In this document: piece after piece, positions 17,418 to 27,538 of the stretch | How positions within the stretch are numbered: position 1 is the stretch's first letter | Layout: the number at the start of each line of letters is the position of its first letter | Assembly (NCBI RefSeq): GCF_012113595.1 | Contig: NZ_CP050831.1 | Location: 2,790,001-2,854,000 of the forward strand | DNA: 64,000 nucleotides | Direction of reading: 5' to 3' | Source of the DNA: Bacteroides faecium | Lineage (GTDB): Bacteria > Bacteroidota > Bacteroidia > Bacteroidales > Bacteroidaceae | Made by a program: the position numbers and the translations under genes | The notes under the pieces: model-generated | The model's database searches: none | What the model saw: the letters and a program-made list of their open reading frames with translations, nothing else | Told to the model about the DNA's origin: nothing

Positions 17418-20132
17418 ATGAAAAAACAATTTCTTATTAAATTCTCAGTGGCAGCCTTCTTCTGCCTGTTGTGTGTACTTCCCGCATCGGCTGCCAATAT
17501 CAAGATTAAAGGAGCTGTGAAAGACAAGCTTTCCAAAGAACCTTTGATAGGAGCTACCATCCGCTTGATAGGAACTCAGACCGGTGCAGTTACCGATATG
17601 GATGGTAATTTCGAATTGAACGACAGAGGGCTGCTGGAAGGAATGTATGATGTAGAAATAAAGTATATAGGATATAAGACAGAAGTACGCCGCAAAGTCC
17701 GTGTGGAAAACGGGAAATTGGTGATACTGAACCTCGAACTTGAAACGGACGCGCAAGAACTTTCTGACGTTGTGGTCGTGGCGAAAAAGAATCGTGAAAA
17801 CGAGAATATGCTTTTGCTCGAACAGCAGAAAGCAGTAATTGCCGTACAGTCCGTCAGCGTGAAAGAACTCTCCCGCAAAGGCGTTTCCGACGCGGAAGGT
17901 GCTGTAACCAAAGTTTCCGGAGTATCCAAGCAAGACGGAGTGAAGAACGTCTTTGTCCGCGGGCTGGGCGACCGCTATAACGCTACCACCTTCAACGGTT
18001 TCTCCCTTCCTTCCGAAGACCCCGAATATAAGAATATCTCTCTCGACTTTTTTGGAACGGACGTCATCCAGTCCGTAGGCGCCAATAAGGCTTTTCATGC
18101 AGGCGGCAGCAGTGATGTCGGCGGCGCGACGATTGACATCGTCTCTAAAGAACTGATAGGCAGCGGAAACCTAGGCTTCGGCATTTCCGGCGGATTGAAT
18201 ACACAGACCTTGACTGCCGACTTTCTCAAAATGGACGGAGTGAACTTTATGGGCTTTTCCAACCGCACCGAACCCGCTGACGAAAACACCTGGGGATTCA
18301 AGAATAAGCTCGACCCTTCCGAAAAGCATCTCCAGATAAACCGCAGTTACAGCATTTCCGGTGGAAAACGTTTCTATGTAGGAAAGGACAAGAACCCGCT
18401 TTCTTTCTTCCTGACCGCCGGGCATACAACGGATTATCAGTACACGGACGAAGTGATACGCAACACTACCACCAGCGGTACGGTCTACAAAGACATGCAG
18501 GGAAAGAAATATGCGGAGAATATCAGCCAACTGGCGCTTGCCAACGTAGACTACGATATGAACAACCGTCACCATGTCAGCTATAACTTTATGATGGTAC
18601 ATGCCAATACGCAGTCGGTAGGCGATTATAACGGCAAGAACTCTATCTTTAGCGATGATTATGAAAACCTGGGACTTACCCGTCGCCAACAATCCAATGA
18701 CAACCTGTTAATCGTCAATCAGTTGATGACCAACTGGGGACTGACAAAATCATTAAGCCTGGACGCCGGCGCTTCCTACAACATAGTGAAAGGATACGAA
18801 CCGGACCGTCGCATCAACAATATTACGAAAGCGGAAAACGGATACACCCTGTTGCGGGGGAATTCGCAGCAACGGTATTTCTCCTCCCTGAACGAAGATG
18901 ATATCAATGTAAAGGCAGGCTTGGTCTACCGTCTGAAAGATGATGTGGAAGAAATATCCAATATCCGTCTCGGCTATACAGGCCGGTTTGTAGACGATAA
19001 CTTCAAGGCTACGGAATATAACCTGACCGTAGGGCATGCTTCCGACTTCCCCTCGCTGGACGGTTTCTCGCTCGACGATTATTACAACCAGGAAAACTTC
19101 TCTTCCGACTGGTTCAAGATTCAGAAGAATGTAGATAAATATACGGTTAAAAAGAATATCCATTCGGCTTATGCCGAAGCTACTTACCAGTTCACTTCGC
19201 ACTGGATTGCCAACTTGGGATTGAAGTATGATAATGTAGACATCAATGTAGACTATAATGTGAACAGGGGTGGCTCCGAAGGAAGCAACACCATCCGGAA
19301 AGATTATTTCCTGCCCAGCCTTAACCTGAAATACAACCTGAATGAGAAACATTCTCTCCGTCTGGGAGCAAGCAAGACCTATACGTTGCCGCAAGCCAAG
19401 GAAATATCACCTTACCGTTATGTAGGTGTGAACTTCAACAGCCAGGGTAATCCGGACTTGAAACCTTCGGACAACTATAACCTCGACTTGAAATGGGATT
19501 TTAATCCCAGCCCGTCGGAACTGATTTCGCTTACAGCTTTCTATAAACATATCAAAGACCCTATTTCGCGCATCGAAGTAGCTAGTGCCGGCGGGTATCT
19601 CTCTTATGAGAATATTGCGGATAAGGCGACAGTTGCCGGAGTAGAGGTAGAGATACGCAAGAACCTCTTTGTCCGTCCAGTGGGCAGTGCCGCAAACGGC
19701 ATGAACAAGCTCTCCTTCGGGCTGAACGGCTCTTATATTTATACGAACGCTAAAATGCCTTTGGCAACCATCACCACTGGTTCGCAACTGGAAGGCGCTG
19801 CCCCGTGGATTGCAAACTTCGACCTGTCTCATAACTTCACCCGGGGTGAACGCAGCTTTATCAATACGCTGGTTCTCAACTATGTGAGCGATAAAATTTA
19901 TACCATCGGAACGCAAGGCTATCAGGACATCATGGAACGAGGATGTGTCACGCTCGACTTTGTGTCGCAAGCCCGCCTGAACAAACATGTCTCCTTGAAC
20001 CTGAAAGCCCGCAACCTGCTGAACCCCTCTTATAAATTGAGTCGCAAAGCGAATGAAGGCGGAGAAAAGATAGTGCTGGGCGACTATAAAAAAGGAATCA
20101 ATATCAGCCTGGGAGTAGCGTGTACATTCTAA
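17418..20132 (+). CDS. TonB-dependent outer-membrane receptor with carboxypeptidase-regulatory-like N-domain
   Basis: The product has 904 residues. A signal peptide (about 1-25, ending PASA) is followed by a CarboxypepD_reg-like domain (about 27-115: LIGATIRLIGTQTGAVTDMD). The plug domain follows (about 130-245, with VKNVFVRGLGDRYNATTFNG) and then a 22-strand-type barrel ending in an aromatic residue (ISLGVACTF). This is the architecture of Bacteroides outer-membrane importers. It is shorter than typical SusC proteins (~1000), and no SusD follows. Instead a lipoprotein gene follows 93 bp later, separated by three 24-bp repeats, so the pair may import a non-glycan ligand. The ligand is not evident. 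Confidence 0.9.
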   Translation: MKKQFLIKFSVAAFFCLLCVLPASAANIKIKGAVKDKLSKEPLIGATIRLIGTQTGAVTDMDGNFELNDRGLLEGMYDVEIKYIGYKTEVRRKVRVENGKLVILNLELETDAQELSDVVVVAKKNRENENMLLLEQQKAVIAVQSVSVKELSRKGVSDAEGAVTKVSGVSKQDGVKNVFVRGLGDRYNATTFNGFSLPSEDPEYKNISLDFFGTDVIQSVGANKAFHAGGSSDVGGATIDIVSKELIGSGNLGFGISGGLNTQTLTADFLKMDGVNFMGFSNRTEPADENTWGFKNKLDPSEKHLQINRSYSISGGKRFYVGKDKNPLSFFLTAGHTTDYQYTDEVIRNTTTSGTVYKDMQGKKYAENISQLALANVDYDMNNRHHVSYNFMMVHANTQSVGDYNGKNSIFSDDYENLGLTRRQQSNDNLLIVNQLMTNWGLTKSLSLDAGASYNIVKGYEPDRRINNITKAENGYTLLRGNSQQRYFSSLNEDDINVKAGLVYRLKDDVEEISNIRLGYTGRFVDDNFKATEYNLTVGHASDFPSLDGFSLDDYYNQENFSSDWFKIQKNVDKYTVKKNIHSAYAEATYQFTSHWIANLGLKYDNVDINVDYNVNRGGSEGSNTIRKDYFLPSLNLKYNLNEKHSLRLGASKTYTLPQAKEISPYRYVGVNFNSQGNPDLKPSDNYNLDLKWDFNPSPSELISLTAFYKHIKDPISRIEVASAGGYLSYENIADKATVAGVEVEIRKNLFVRPVGSAANGMNKLSFGLNGSYIYTNAKMPLATITTGSQLEGAAPWIANFDLSHNFTRGERSFINTLVLNYVSDKIYTIGTQGYQDIMERGCVTLDFVSQARLNKHVSLNLKARNLLNPSYKLSRKANEGGEKIVLGDYKKGINISLGVACTF

Positions 20133-20145
20133 CTCCCAAGTATTC

Positions 20146-20217
20146 GAATAAGATTATTAACTAATCAAAGAATAAGATTATTAACCAATTACTGAATAGA
20201 ATTATTAACCAATTATT
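20146..20217. repeat. Three 24-bp tandem repeats between receptor and lipoprotein
   Basis: Units begin at 20146, 20170 and 20194, each starting GAATA and containing ATTATTAAC. They end 8 bp before the lipoprotein start codon and would lie in the intergenic mRNA. No hairpin was found in the unit. Confidence 0.8.
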
Positions 20218-20225
20218 GAAGCAAA

Positions 20226-21437
20226 ATGAAAAGATTGTTTGTGAACTTTATGACATGTGCCGCTATGGCAACTGCACTTACGCTGACTGCATGTAGCAGT
20301 GATAGCGACGGAGATGGTAATGGAAACGGTAACGGTGGAAACGGAGGTGGGACAGGCAGCTCTATTGTAGTGGGCGACAACATCCTGTCCGGAACTCTGA
20401 CCGGAGAACAGACGCTGGAATCTAAAGAATATATCCTGAACGGAACGGTAGTTATTGCAGACGGCGGCCGTCTCAATATCCCTGCCGGAACAACGATTAA
20501 AGCCCGCGAAGGTTTCAGCAGTTATCTTCTGGTAGCGCAAGGCGGTAAACTCTATGCCGACGGGACAGCAGAGAAGCCGATTATCTTCACCGCAAACACG
20601 ACTTCACCCGTGTCCGGATACTGGGGCGGTATCATCATCAACGGTAAAGCTCCTATTTCCGGTCAGAGTGCTGACAAGAGCGATACAGGCTTGACGGAAA
20701 TCGACAACAGCTATAAATACGGCGGCAGCGTGGACAATGATAACTCCGGTTCGTTGACTTACGTGCAAATCTGCTATGCCGGAGCCCGTTCTACTGCTGA
20801 TATCGAGCATAACGGCCTGACGCTGAACGGTGTGGGTAACGGTACGAAGATTGAAAACATCTATGTACTTGAAAGTGCGGATGACGCCATCGAATTTTTC
20901 GGTGGAACGGTCAATGTGACCAACCTGTTGGCAGTAAATCCGGATGACGATATGTTCGACTTCACACAAGGATATAGCGGCACGCTGAAAAACTGCTATG
21001 GCGTATGGGAAAGCGGTTATACCAGCACAGAAGCCGACCCTCGCGGCATTGAAGCGGACGGTAATCTCGACGGATTGTATCCTACCCATCTGCGTCAGTC
21101 CGACTTTCGGGTGGAAAACATGACGATTGTGAATAATGCAGCTAATAAAGCCGATAACGTAGACCGTATGCAGGATGTGATAAAGATTCGTCGCGGCGCG
21201 AAAGCTACTATCGTCAATGCGTTGGTGAAAGGTACGGGCGGCTCAATCGACCTCGTTGATATGTCCGACAGCAAGGGTGCGGGCAACGCAGATTCCAGTG
21301 TTAGTATCACAAACTCACTGAGCCTGACAGGAAAGAAACTGAACGGTACATTAAATACATTTACCGAACCGGCAGATAATACAGGTGCGGACGCTTCCTT
21401 ATTCACCTGGACAGGATATGATTTCTCTTCACTCTGA
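20226..21437 (+). CDS. Surface-type lipoprotein, right-handed beta-helix-like
   Basis: The product has 403 residues. The N-terminus is a lipoprotein signal with lipid cysteine C23 in LTAC, followed by SSDSDGDG and a glycine/asparagine linker; acidic residues right after the cysteine resemble the Bacteroides surface-export signal. From about residue 55 repeated short strands with glycine turns (GRLNIPAGTTIKA, ADGTAEKPIIFTA, GIIINGKAP) suggest a parallel beta-helix. It is paired with the upstream TonB-dependent receptor, so it may be the ligand-capture partner, an inference from order only. A terminator follows. Confidence 0.7.
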   Translation: MKRLFVNFMTCAAMATALTLTACSSDSDGDGNGNGNGGNGGGTGSSIVVGDNILSGTLTGEQTLESKEYILNGTVVIADGGRLNIPAGTTIKAREGFSSYLLVAQGGKLYADGTAEKPIIFTANTTSPVSGYWGGIIINGKAPISGQSADKSDTGLTEIDNSYKYGGSVDNDNSGSLTYVQICYAGARSTADIEHNGLTLNGVGNGTKIENIYVLESADDAIEFFGGTVNVTNLLAVNPDDDMFDFTQGYSGTLKNCYGVWESGYTSTEADPRGIEADGNLDGLYPTHLRQSDFRVENMTIVNNAANKADNVDRMQDVIKIRRGAKATIVNALVKGTGGSIDLVDMSDSKGAGNADSSVSITNSLSLTGKKLNGTLNTFTEPADNTGADASLFTWTGYDFSSL

Positions 21438-21476
21438 TTCCTCAGATTATAAAGTCTGGTTTTAGGAAAGTTAAGA

Positions 21477-21510
21477 GGAGAGCTTGCAGTTGTAAGCTCT
21501 CCTTCTCTTT
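21477..21510 (+). terminator. Intrinsic terminator after the lipoprotein gene
   Basis: GGAGAGCTT pairs with AAGCTCTCC around an 8-nt loop, followed by a T-rich tract (TTCTCTTT). Confidence 0.7.
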
Positions 21511-21590
21511 GCATTTGCTTCTTCTTGCCAATTCCTCTGTGATTAGCAATTATTTCGTATATTATATATCTGCTCTGATTTTCTTTTTAT

Positions 21591-21598
21591 TATCTTTG
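21591..21598 (+). promoter_or_regulatory. -7 promoter element of the histidine kinase
   Basis: TATCTTTG matches TAnnTTTG, 29 bp before the kinase start. No clear -33 element was seen. Confidence 0.55.
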
Positions 21599-21627
21599 CT
21601 ATTCACTTTCGTGTAATGAAATAAAAT

Positions 21628-24420
21628 ATGCAAACAGACTACGAGCGATATATCAAGATGTCTTCTCTAGCCCAGATAGGATGGTGGGAAGCGGATTTTG
21701 CGGCAGGACATTATTTGTGTTCGGATTTTCTTTGTAACCTTCTCGGGTTGGAAGGAGATACCATTTCTTTTCAAGAATTTCAGAATTTGATACGCGAAGA
21801 TTATCGTGAGCAAATTATTCAGGAGTTTCGTGCGAATGCGCATATACATCGCAACTTTTATGAGCAGACTTTCCCTGTCCATTCCAGGTATGGTGAAATC
21901 TGGTTGCATACCCGTCTGGCCAATCGTGAGAAGGGTACGGGAACTAATGGTGGTGACAAATCCTTTGGAGTCATCCAGTGGGTGGAAGCTCCTAAAGAAA
22001 CCGGGCAAAGGGACTCGTTGCGAAGGGTAAACAGCCTGCTTCGTCGGCAGAACTTTATTTCCCAGTCTTTGCTTCGTTTCCTTCGTGACGAAGAAGTAGG
22101 CTCTTGCGTCATAGAGATATTGAATGATATCCTGAATCTATATTACGGAGAAGGACGCGTCTATATCTTCGAATATGACGAAAATCACACTCACCAGAGT
22201 TGTACGTACGAAGTTGTTTCCGAAGGAGTGTCGTCGGAAAAAGACAGTCAGCAGCATCTTCCTATCGACCAGGCGAAATGGTGGAGCAGGCAGATTCTTT
22301 CCGGCACGCCTATCCTGCTCAACTCATTGAATCAGTTGCCCGAAGAGGCGGAAGAAGAATATCATTTCCTCAACGCGCAGGGCATACTGTCGATGATGGT
22401 GACTCCTTTAATGGCAAACGACCGCATCTGGGGGTATATGGGCATTGACTTAGTCAAGTCCTATCATGAATGGAGCAATGAAGATTACCAATGGTTTTCC
22501 TCATTAGCGAATATTATAGGCATTTGCATAGAATTGCGGAAAGCAAAAGACAATGTAGTCCGTGAACAGGTATTCCTGAACAATCTGTTCCGTTTTATGC
22601 CGATGGGCTATATCCGGTTGTCGATAATCCGGGATGAGAATAACCAGCCTTGCGATTATAGGATAACGGACGGGAATAGTCTGATTGCTAAGATTTTCGG
22701 CAATTCAATAGAAGAATATAAGGGTTGCCTGGCTTCGGATATACATCCCGACTATGTATCTAAACTTGACCTTTTGGCTCGAGTGATGGAGGATAACACT
22801 TATAGGGAGGGAGATGAATACTTCGCCAAAACAGGTGTTTATACCCATTGGATTGTTTATTCGCCGGAGGAAGATGAAGTGGTTGCGCTGTTCCTCGACA
22901 CCACCCAGGCTGTGAAAGCCAACAAGGCGATGGATCGCAGCGAGAAGCTATTTCAGAATATCTTTGCCAATATTCCGGCAGGAGTGGAAATCTATGACAA
23001 GGACGGTTATCTGATTGATATGAACAACATGAATCTGGAGATATTCGGAGTCATGGACAAATCGGAAGTGATAGGGGTGAATTTCTTTGAGAATCCGAAT
23101 GTTCCCCAGCAAATCCGCGACCGTGTACGGAATGAAGATTTGGTGGATTTTCGTCTCAACTACTCTTTCGAACGTGCCGAAGGATATTATCAGACGAACC
23201 GTTCGTCCATAATAGAGTTATATACGAAAGTCAGCAAACTATATGACAATGAAGGAAACTTCAACGGATATATATTGATTAATATAGACAATACCGAGCG
23301 CATTGATGCAATAAACCGTATCCGTGATTTCGAAAATTTCTTCCTGCTGATTTCGGATTATGCCAAAGTGGGATATGCCAAACTGAATCTTATGAACCGG
23401 AAGGGATATGCCATTAAGCAGTGGTATAAGAATGTGGGAGAAGAGGAAGATACTCCATTGAGCGAAGTCGTAGGTGTCTACCGCCACGTTCATCCGGACG
23501 ACCGCCAGTATATTCTTGACTTCTACGAGGAAGTGAAGAAAGGCAACAGACGTCATTTCCAGAAAGAAATGCGTGTCCGCCGTGTGGGTACGGCCGACCA
23601 ATGGAACTGGGTACGTTCTAATATTATGGTGACTACCTACAAGCCTGAAGAGAATGAAATAGAAATCATAGGTATCAACTACGACATTACGGAACTGAAA
23701 GAAACGGAAGCGGAACTTATTCTGGCACGTGACAAAGCAGAAATGGCGGACCGTCTGAAAAGTGCTTTCCTTGCCAATATGAGCCACGAAATCCGTACTC
23801 CGCTGAATGCTATTGTCGGCTTCTCCGACTTGTTGGTTGAGGCGGAAAATTTCGAAGAGCGGAAGGAATACATTAAGATAGTCCGCGACAATAACGAATT
23901 GTTGCTGCAACTGATTACGGACATACTCGACCTTTCGAAGATTGAAGCCGGTACGTTTGAGTTTTCATACGGAGAAGTGGATGTGAATGCGCTATGTGAG
24001 GATATTGTCCGTTGTATGCAGATGAAGGTGAAGGAGGGAGTCGAACTGCTGTTCGGTTCGCATCTTTCACAATGTCATATCATCAGCGACCGCAACCGCC
24101 TGCATCAGGTAATATCCAATTTCGTGAACAATGCCATTAAGTTTACTTCGCAGGGAAGTATCTGTGTGGGATACTGCGTGAAAGGTGAAGAACTGGAATT
24201 CTATGTGCAAGATACGGGAATGGGAATTGATGAGGAACATCAGTCGCATATCTTCGAACGTTTTGTCAAGCTCAACTCTTTCGTGCCCGGCACGGGATTA
24301 GGACTTTCTATTTGCCAGAGTATCGTAGAACAACTGGGCGGACGGATAGGCGTTGATTCCGAACCGGGCAAGGGCTCACGGTTCTGGTTCAGGCTTCCGG
24401 GGGCGATTGCGGTGGAATAA
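21628..24420 (+). CDS. Soluble PAS/GAF sensor histidine kinase
   Basis: The product has 930 residues with no transmembrane segment or signal peptide, so it senses inside the cell. A PAS-like domain (about 8-120) is followed by a GAF domain (about 150-310) and three PAS-like segments (about 325-430, 435-560, 565-690; the second has IFANIPAGVEIYDKDGYLI). HisKA then carries the phospho-acceptor His720 in NMSHEIRTPLNAIVGF, and HATPase_c has DTGMGID and GTGLGLSICQSIV. No receiver or DNA-binding domain is present, so a separate response regulator is needed and none is adjacent. It is monocistronic, bounded by its own promoter box and a bidirectional terminator. Confidence 0.9.
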   Translation: MQTDYERYIKMSSLAQIGWWEADFAAGHYLCSDFLCNLLGLEGDTISFQEFQNLIREDYREQIIQEFRANAHIHRNFYEQTFPVHSRYGEIWLHTRLANREKGTGTNGGDKSFGVIQWVEAPKETGQRDSLRRVNSLLRRQNFISQSLLRFLRDEEVGSCVIEILNDILNLYYGEGRVYIFEYDENHTHQSCTYEVVSEGVSSEKDSQQHLPIDQAKWWSRQILSGTPILLNSLNQLPEEAEEEYHFLNAQGILSMMVTPLMANDRIWGYMGIDLVKSYHEWSNEDYQWFSSLANIIGICIELRKAKDNVVREQVFLNNLFRFMPMGYIRLSIIRDENNQPCDYRITDGNSLIAKIFGNSIEEYKGCLASDIHPDYVSKLDLLARVMEDNTYREGDEYFAKTGVYTHWIVYSPEEDEVVALFLDTTQAVKANKAMDRSEKLFQNIFANIPAGVEIYDKDGYLIDMNNMNLEIFGVMDKSEVIGVNFFENPNVPQQIRDRVRNEDLVDFRLNYSFERAEGYYQTNRSSIIELYTKVSKLYDNEGNFNGYILINIDNTERIDAINRIRDFENFFLLISDYAKVGYAKLNLMNRKGYAIKQWYKNVGEEEDTPLSEVVGVYRHVHPDDRQYILDFYEEVKKGNRRHFQKEMRVRRVGTADQWNWVRSNIMVTTYKPEENEIEIIGINYDITELKETEAELILARDKAEMADRLKSAFLANMSHEIRTPLNAIVGFSDLLVEAENFEERKEYIKIVRDNNELLLQLITDILDLSKIEAGTFEFSYGEVDVNALCEDIVRCMQMKVKEGVELLFGSHLSQCHIISDRNRLHQVISNFVNNAIKFTSQGSICVGYCVKGEELEFYVQDTGMGIDEEHQSHIFERFVKLNSFVPGTGLGLSICQSIVEQLGGRIGVDSEPGKGSRFWFRLPGAIAVE

Positions 24421-24485
24421 GTTGTCCATATATTAAGAATGGGCGTAATTGTTTAAGCATTCAGGCTTCACAATAATAATAAATG

Positions 24486-24530
24486 AAAAGGCAGTAGCTG
24501 CTCTCAGTGATGAGAGGCTACTGCCTTTTT
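24486..24530. terminator. Bidirectional terminator between the histidine kinase and nuoN
   Basis: AAAAGGCAGTAG pairs with CTACTGCCTTTTT, with a continuing inner stem (CTCTC/GAGAG). A- and T-runs on both sides fit termination of both convergent transcripts. Confidence 0.85.
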
Positions 24531-24562
24531 CCAGTTGTGCAGTCTCGACCGGTTCTTGTTTA

Positions 24563-26002
24563 TTATATCCCGAACGAGAGTTTATCAATAGATTGATAGA
24601 CGATGCTTGCGATACCCAGTCCGATAATACCCAGCGTACAAAGAGCCAGTCCCCATTTTGTACAGCGGTCGCTGCGGAAAGTAGGAATCGGATTGTCGGA
24701 AGGGGTGATATACATTGCCTTCACAATCAGCAGGTAGTAGTACAATGAAATCACTGTATTGACCAGTGCGATGAATACCAACAGATGGAATCCTGCATTG
24801 AAAGCTGCCATGAAGATAAAGAACTTGGAGAAGAATCCGGCAAACGGTGGGATACCTGCCAATGAGAACAGGGATAAAGTCATCAGGAAAGCTATTTTCG
24901 GATTCGTCTTATAAAGTCCTGCATAGTCTTCAAGCGTGAACTTCTGGCTGCGTAGTGCTACGATGGTGATTACGGCAAATACACCGAGGTTGGCGGCAGC
25001 ATATACAAGCACGTAATACACTAATGCTGTCATTCCCTGTGCCGTCCCGCCGATAACGCCAAGCATGATATATCCAGCTTGTGAGATACTGGAGAATGCC
25101 ATCAGACGTTTTAGGTTCTGTTGGCGGATGGCGAATATATTGGCGATAGTGATAGAGGCGATAGTCACCCAATAAAGTACTTCCTGCCAGTCGTTTATCA
25201 TCGGTGCGAATACTTTGATAAGGATAGCCAGCAGAACGAAAGCTGCCGAACCTTTTGAAACGACACTCAGATAAGCGGTGACTGTACTCGGCGCACCTTC
25301 ATATACGTCCGCTGTCCACAGGTGGAACGGAACGAGTGACAGCTTGAATGCCATACCCGTGAAGAAGAACACGAATGCCATAATTTGCAACGGATTTCCG
25401 TCGATATGAGCGGGAAGGTCGTCAAAGTACAATGTTCCAGTAGAGCCGTAAATCATAGACAGACCGAACAGTAACAATGCGCTGGAGAAGAGGGCGGTAA
25501 GGATATATTTGGCTCCCGCTTCGGCAGAGTTGTGGCGGTATTTGTCGAAGGCAATCAGAGCGGCCATCGGGATAGATGCCGTTTCCAGTCCGATAAAGAA
25601 CATCAGGAAATGTCCGGCGGAAATCATAAGATACATACCAAACAGGGTGGAAAGTGTCAGTACATAAAATTCTCCTTGTTTGAATGAGGTGTCTTCACGT
25701 TTCATCCATTCGTGTGCCATCAGAAAGACAATAAGAGTACCTATATTCAGGATTGATTTGACAACCGTATGCATGGGTACATAGTGATACATACCACCGA
25801 ATACGTCGGCAGCAGTTCCCGGAACGAGGTTGATAGCTGTATGAATCGCCATCAGAATGACAGGTAGCATGGTGTTCAGCCGTGCCTTCCCATCGTTCTT
25901 GTGTGCGTCCGGACTCATGAAGAGGTCGGCCAAAAACAGTAGTATCAGGACAACTACGAGCGACAGCTCTTCTCGCATATGTAGAAATTGTGAATAATCC
26001 AT
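24563..26002 (-). CDS. nuoN: NADH-quinone oxidoreductase-like subunit N
   Basis: This 479-residue membrane subunit has about 14 transmembrane helices of the Mrp-antiporter type. It contains the conserved lysine-bearing TM region (GMAFKLSLVPFHLWTADVYEGAP) and KRLMAFSSISQAGYIMLG. NuoN is one of three antiporter-like proton channels of complex I. It is the last gene of the minus-strand nuo operon and ends 33 bp from the terminator. Length is typical for the family (~485). Confidence 0.95.
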   Translation of the reverse strand: MDYSQFLHMREELSLVVVLILLFLADLFMSPDAHKNDGKARLNTMLPVILMAIHTAINLVPGTAADVFGGMYHYVPMHTVVKSILNIGTLIVFLMAHEWMKREDTSFKQGEFYVLTLSTLFGMYLMISAGHFLMFFIGLETASIPMAALIAFDKYRHNSAEAGAKYILTALFSSALLLFGLSMIYGSTGTLYFDDLPAHIDGNPLQIMAFVFFFTGMAFKLSLVPFHLWTADVYEGAPSTVTAYLSVVSKGSAAFVLLAILIKVFAPMINDWQEVLYWVTIASITIANIFAIRQQNLKRLMAFSSISQAGYIMLGVIGGTAQGMTALVYYVLVYAAANLGVFAVITIVALRSQKFTLEDYAGLYKTNPKIAFLMTLSLFSLAGIPPFAGFFSKFFIFMAAFNAGFHLLVFIALVNTVISLYYYLLIVKAMYITPSDNPIPTFRSDRCTKWGLALCTLGIIGLGIASIVYQSIDKLSFGI

Positions 26003-26040
26003 ATTGTTAATTTACTATTTAACGATTTACAATTTACTAT
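26003..26040. repeat. Heptamer repeats between nuoM and nuoN
   Basis: TTTA recurs every 7-8 bp five times, as TTTACTA, TTTAACG, TTTACAA, TTTACTA and TTTA. The run fills the entire 38-bp gap between nuoM and nuoN. Confidence 0.65.
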
Positions 26041-27525
26041 TTAGGGTATCAGTTGTGAGACAACCGGCAATACGCTTTCACCAATCATGTGGCTGACCCA
26101 GAAAGGAGCCATACCCAGTCCGGCTACACAAACGATGAGGCAGATGACTGCTACACGTTCGTCCCATGTTGCGTCGGTCAGTTCGAGGTGGTGCTTGTTG
26201 GTGCAGGTACCATACAGAATCTTACCTACCAGGCGCAGGATATAGACTGCTGTAATCACAATCGAAGAGCAGGCGATGATAGTCAGCGTGCGATGGAATA
26301 CATCGTTGTTCTGGAAAGAACCTACGAAGATAGTCATCTCGGCAATGAAACCACTCAGTCCCGGCAGGCCGAGGTTGGCAAGACCGGCAATCACGTAACA
26401 TACGCTGAGGAACGGCATAATCTTCATCAGACCGGCAAGCTCGCGAACGTCACGGGTGTGCGTACGTCCGTAAATCATACCGATAAGGGCGAAGAACAGG
26501 GCTGTCATCAATCCGTGCGAAAGCATCTGAAGGATAGCTCCCGTCGCAGCCGTCTGGTTCAGCATCAGGATAGCGAAGAGAACCAGTCCGCAGTGGGATA
26601 CGGAAGAGTAGGCATTGATATATTTCAAGTCTGTCTGTACACAAGCGGAGAAAGCTCCGTAGACCACAGAGATACCTGTCAGTATCAAGAATATCCACGA
26701 AAGTTCGTTAGCGGCTTCCGGCATCAGATACATGGCAATGCGGAAACATCCGTAACCGCCCAGTTTCATTAAGACTCCTGCATGGAGCATGGATACTGCT
26801 GTCGGGGCGGAAGCGTGACCGTCGGGACTCCAAGTATGGAACGGGAAGAGAGCACCCAGTACGCCAAAACCGAGGAAAGTCAGTGGGAACCAGATGCATT
26901 GTTGTGCAAAAGGTATGTTGTGCAACTGTGCGATTTCGAGCAGGTTCATTGTCGTCGCTCCCGAACCGAAGTAGATTCCGAGGATTCCAATCAGCAGGAA
27001 GGCGGAACCGCCCATCAGCATCAGTGTCAGCTTCATGGCTGCGTATTCCTTGCGTCCCGAACCCCATACGCCAATCAGCAGGTACATAGGTATCAAGGCT
27101 ATTTCGTAGAACATAAACATGGTGAACAAGTCCACGGATATAAAGAATCCGAACACTCCCATTGACAATAGGGTGAACCAAAGGAAATACTCTTTTGTCA
27201 GCGGTTGCAGACGCCAGGAAGCAAATGTTCCGGTGAATACGATGATGGCGGACAGTAACAGCATGGCTACTGAGATTCCGTCTACGCCTACCGAGTATGA
27301 GATATGAAGTGGTGCATACCAAAGAGTGTCTGCACGGAAAAGCATTTCTGCTGTGTTTCCGGCGCTACGTTCTCCCAAATACATGAATGTCAGTACGACA
27401 GAGGCAATCAGGAGTGCCGATGCGCCAGTAACCATAACCCCCCGGATGGCTTTTATTCCTCGTGCTGCCCAAAGTCCGGCCAGCATCAGGATGGGGATAA
27501 GTACGAATATTGATAAGAAATTCAT
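26041..27525 (-). CDS. nuoM: NADH-quinone oxidoreductase-like subunit M
   Basis: This 494-residue antiporter-like membrane subunit has about 14 transmembrane helices. Signatures include FMFYEIALIPMYLLIGVWG (the glutamate in TM5), FPFHTWSPDGHASAPTAVSM and KYINAYSSVSHCGLVL. It lies 13 bp after nuoL and before nuoN, the usual L-M-N order of the distal proton-pumping arm. Length matches the family (~500). Confidence 0.95.
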   Translation of the reverse strand: MNFLSIFVLIPILMLAGLWAARGIKAIRGVMVTGASALLIASVVLTFMYLGERSAGNTAEMLFRADTLWYAPLHISYSVGVDGISVAMLLLSAIIVFTGTFASWRLQPLTKEYFLWFTLLSMGVFGFFISVDLFTMFMFYEIALIPMYLLIGVWGSGRKEYAAMKLTLMLMGGSAFLLIGILGIYFGSGATTMNLLEIAQLHNIPFAQQCIWFPLTFLGFGVLGALFPFHTWSPDGHASAPTAVSMLHAGVLMKLGGYGCFRIAMYLMPEAANELSWIFLILTGISVVYGAFSACVQTDLKYINAYSSVSHCGLVLFAILMLNQTAATGAILQMLSHGLMTALFFALIGMIYGRTHTRDVRELAGLMKIMPFLSVCYVIAGLANLGLPGLSGFIAEMTIFVGSFQNNDVFHRTLTIIACSSIVITAVYILRLVGKILYGTCTNKHHLELTDATWDERVAVICLIVCVAGLGMAPFWVSHMIGESVLPVVSQLIP

Positions 27526-27538
27526 ATCGTTCTGTGCT

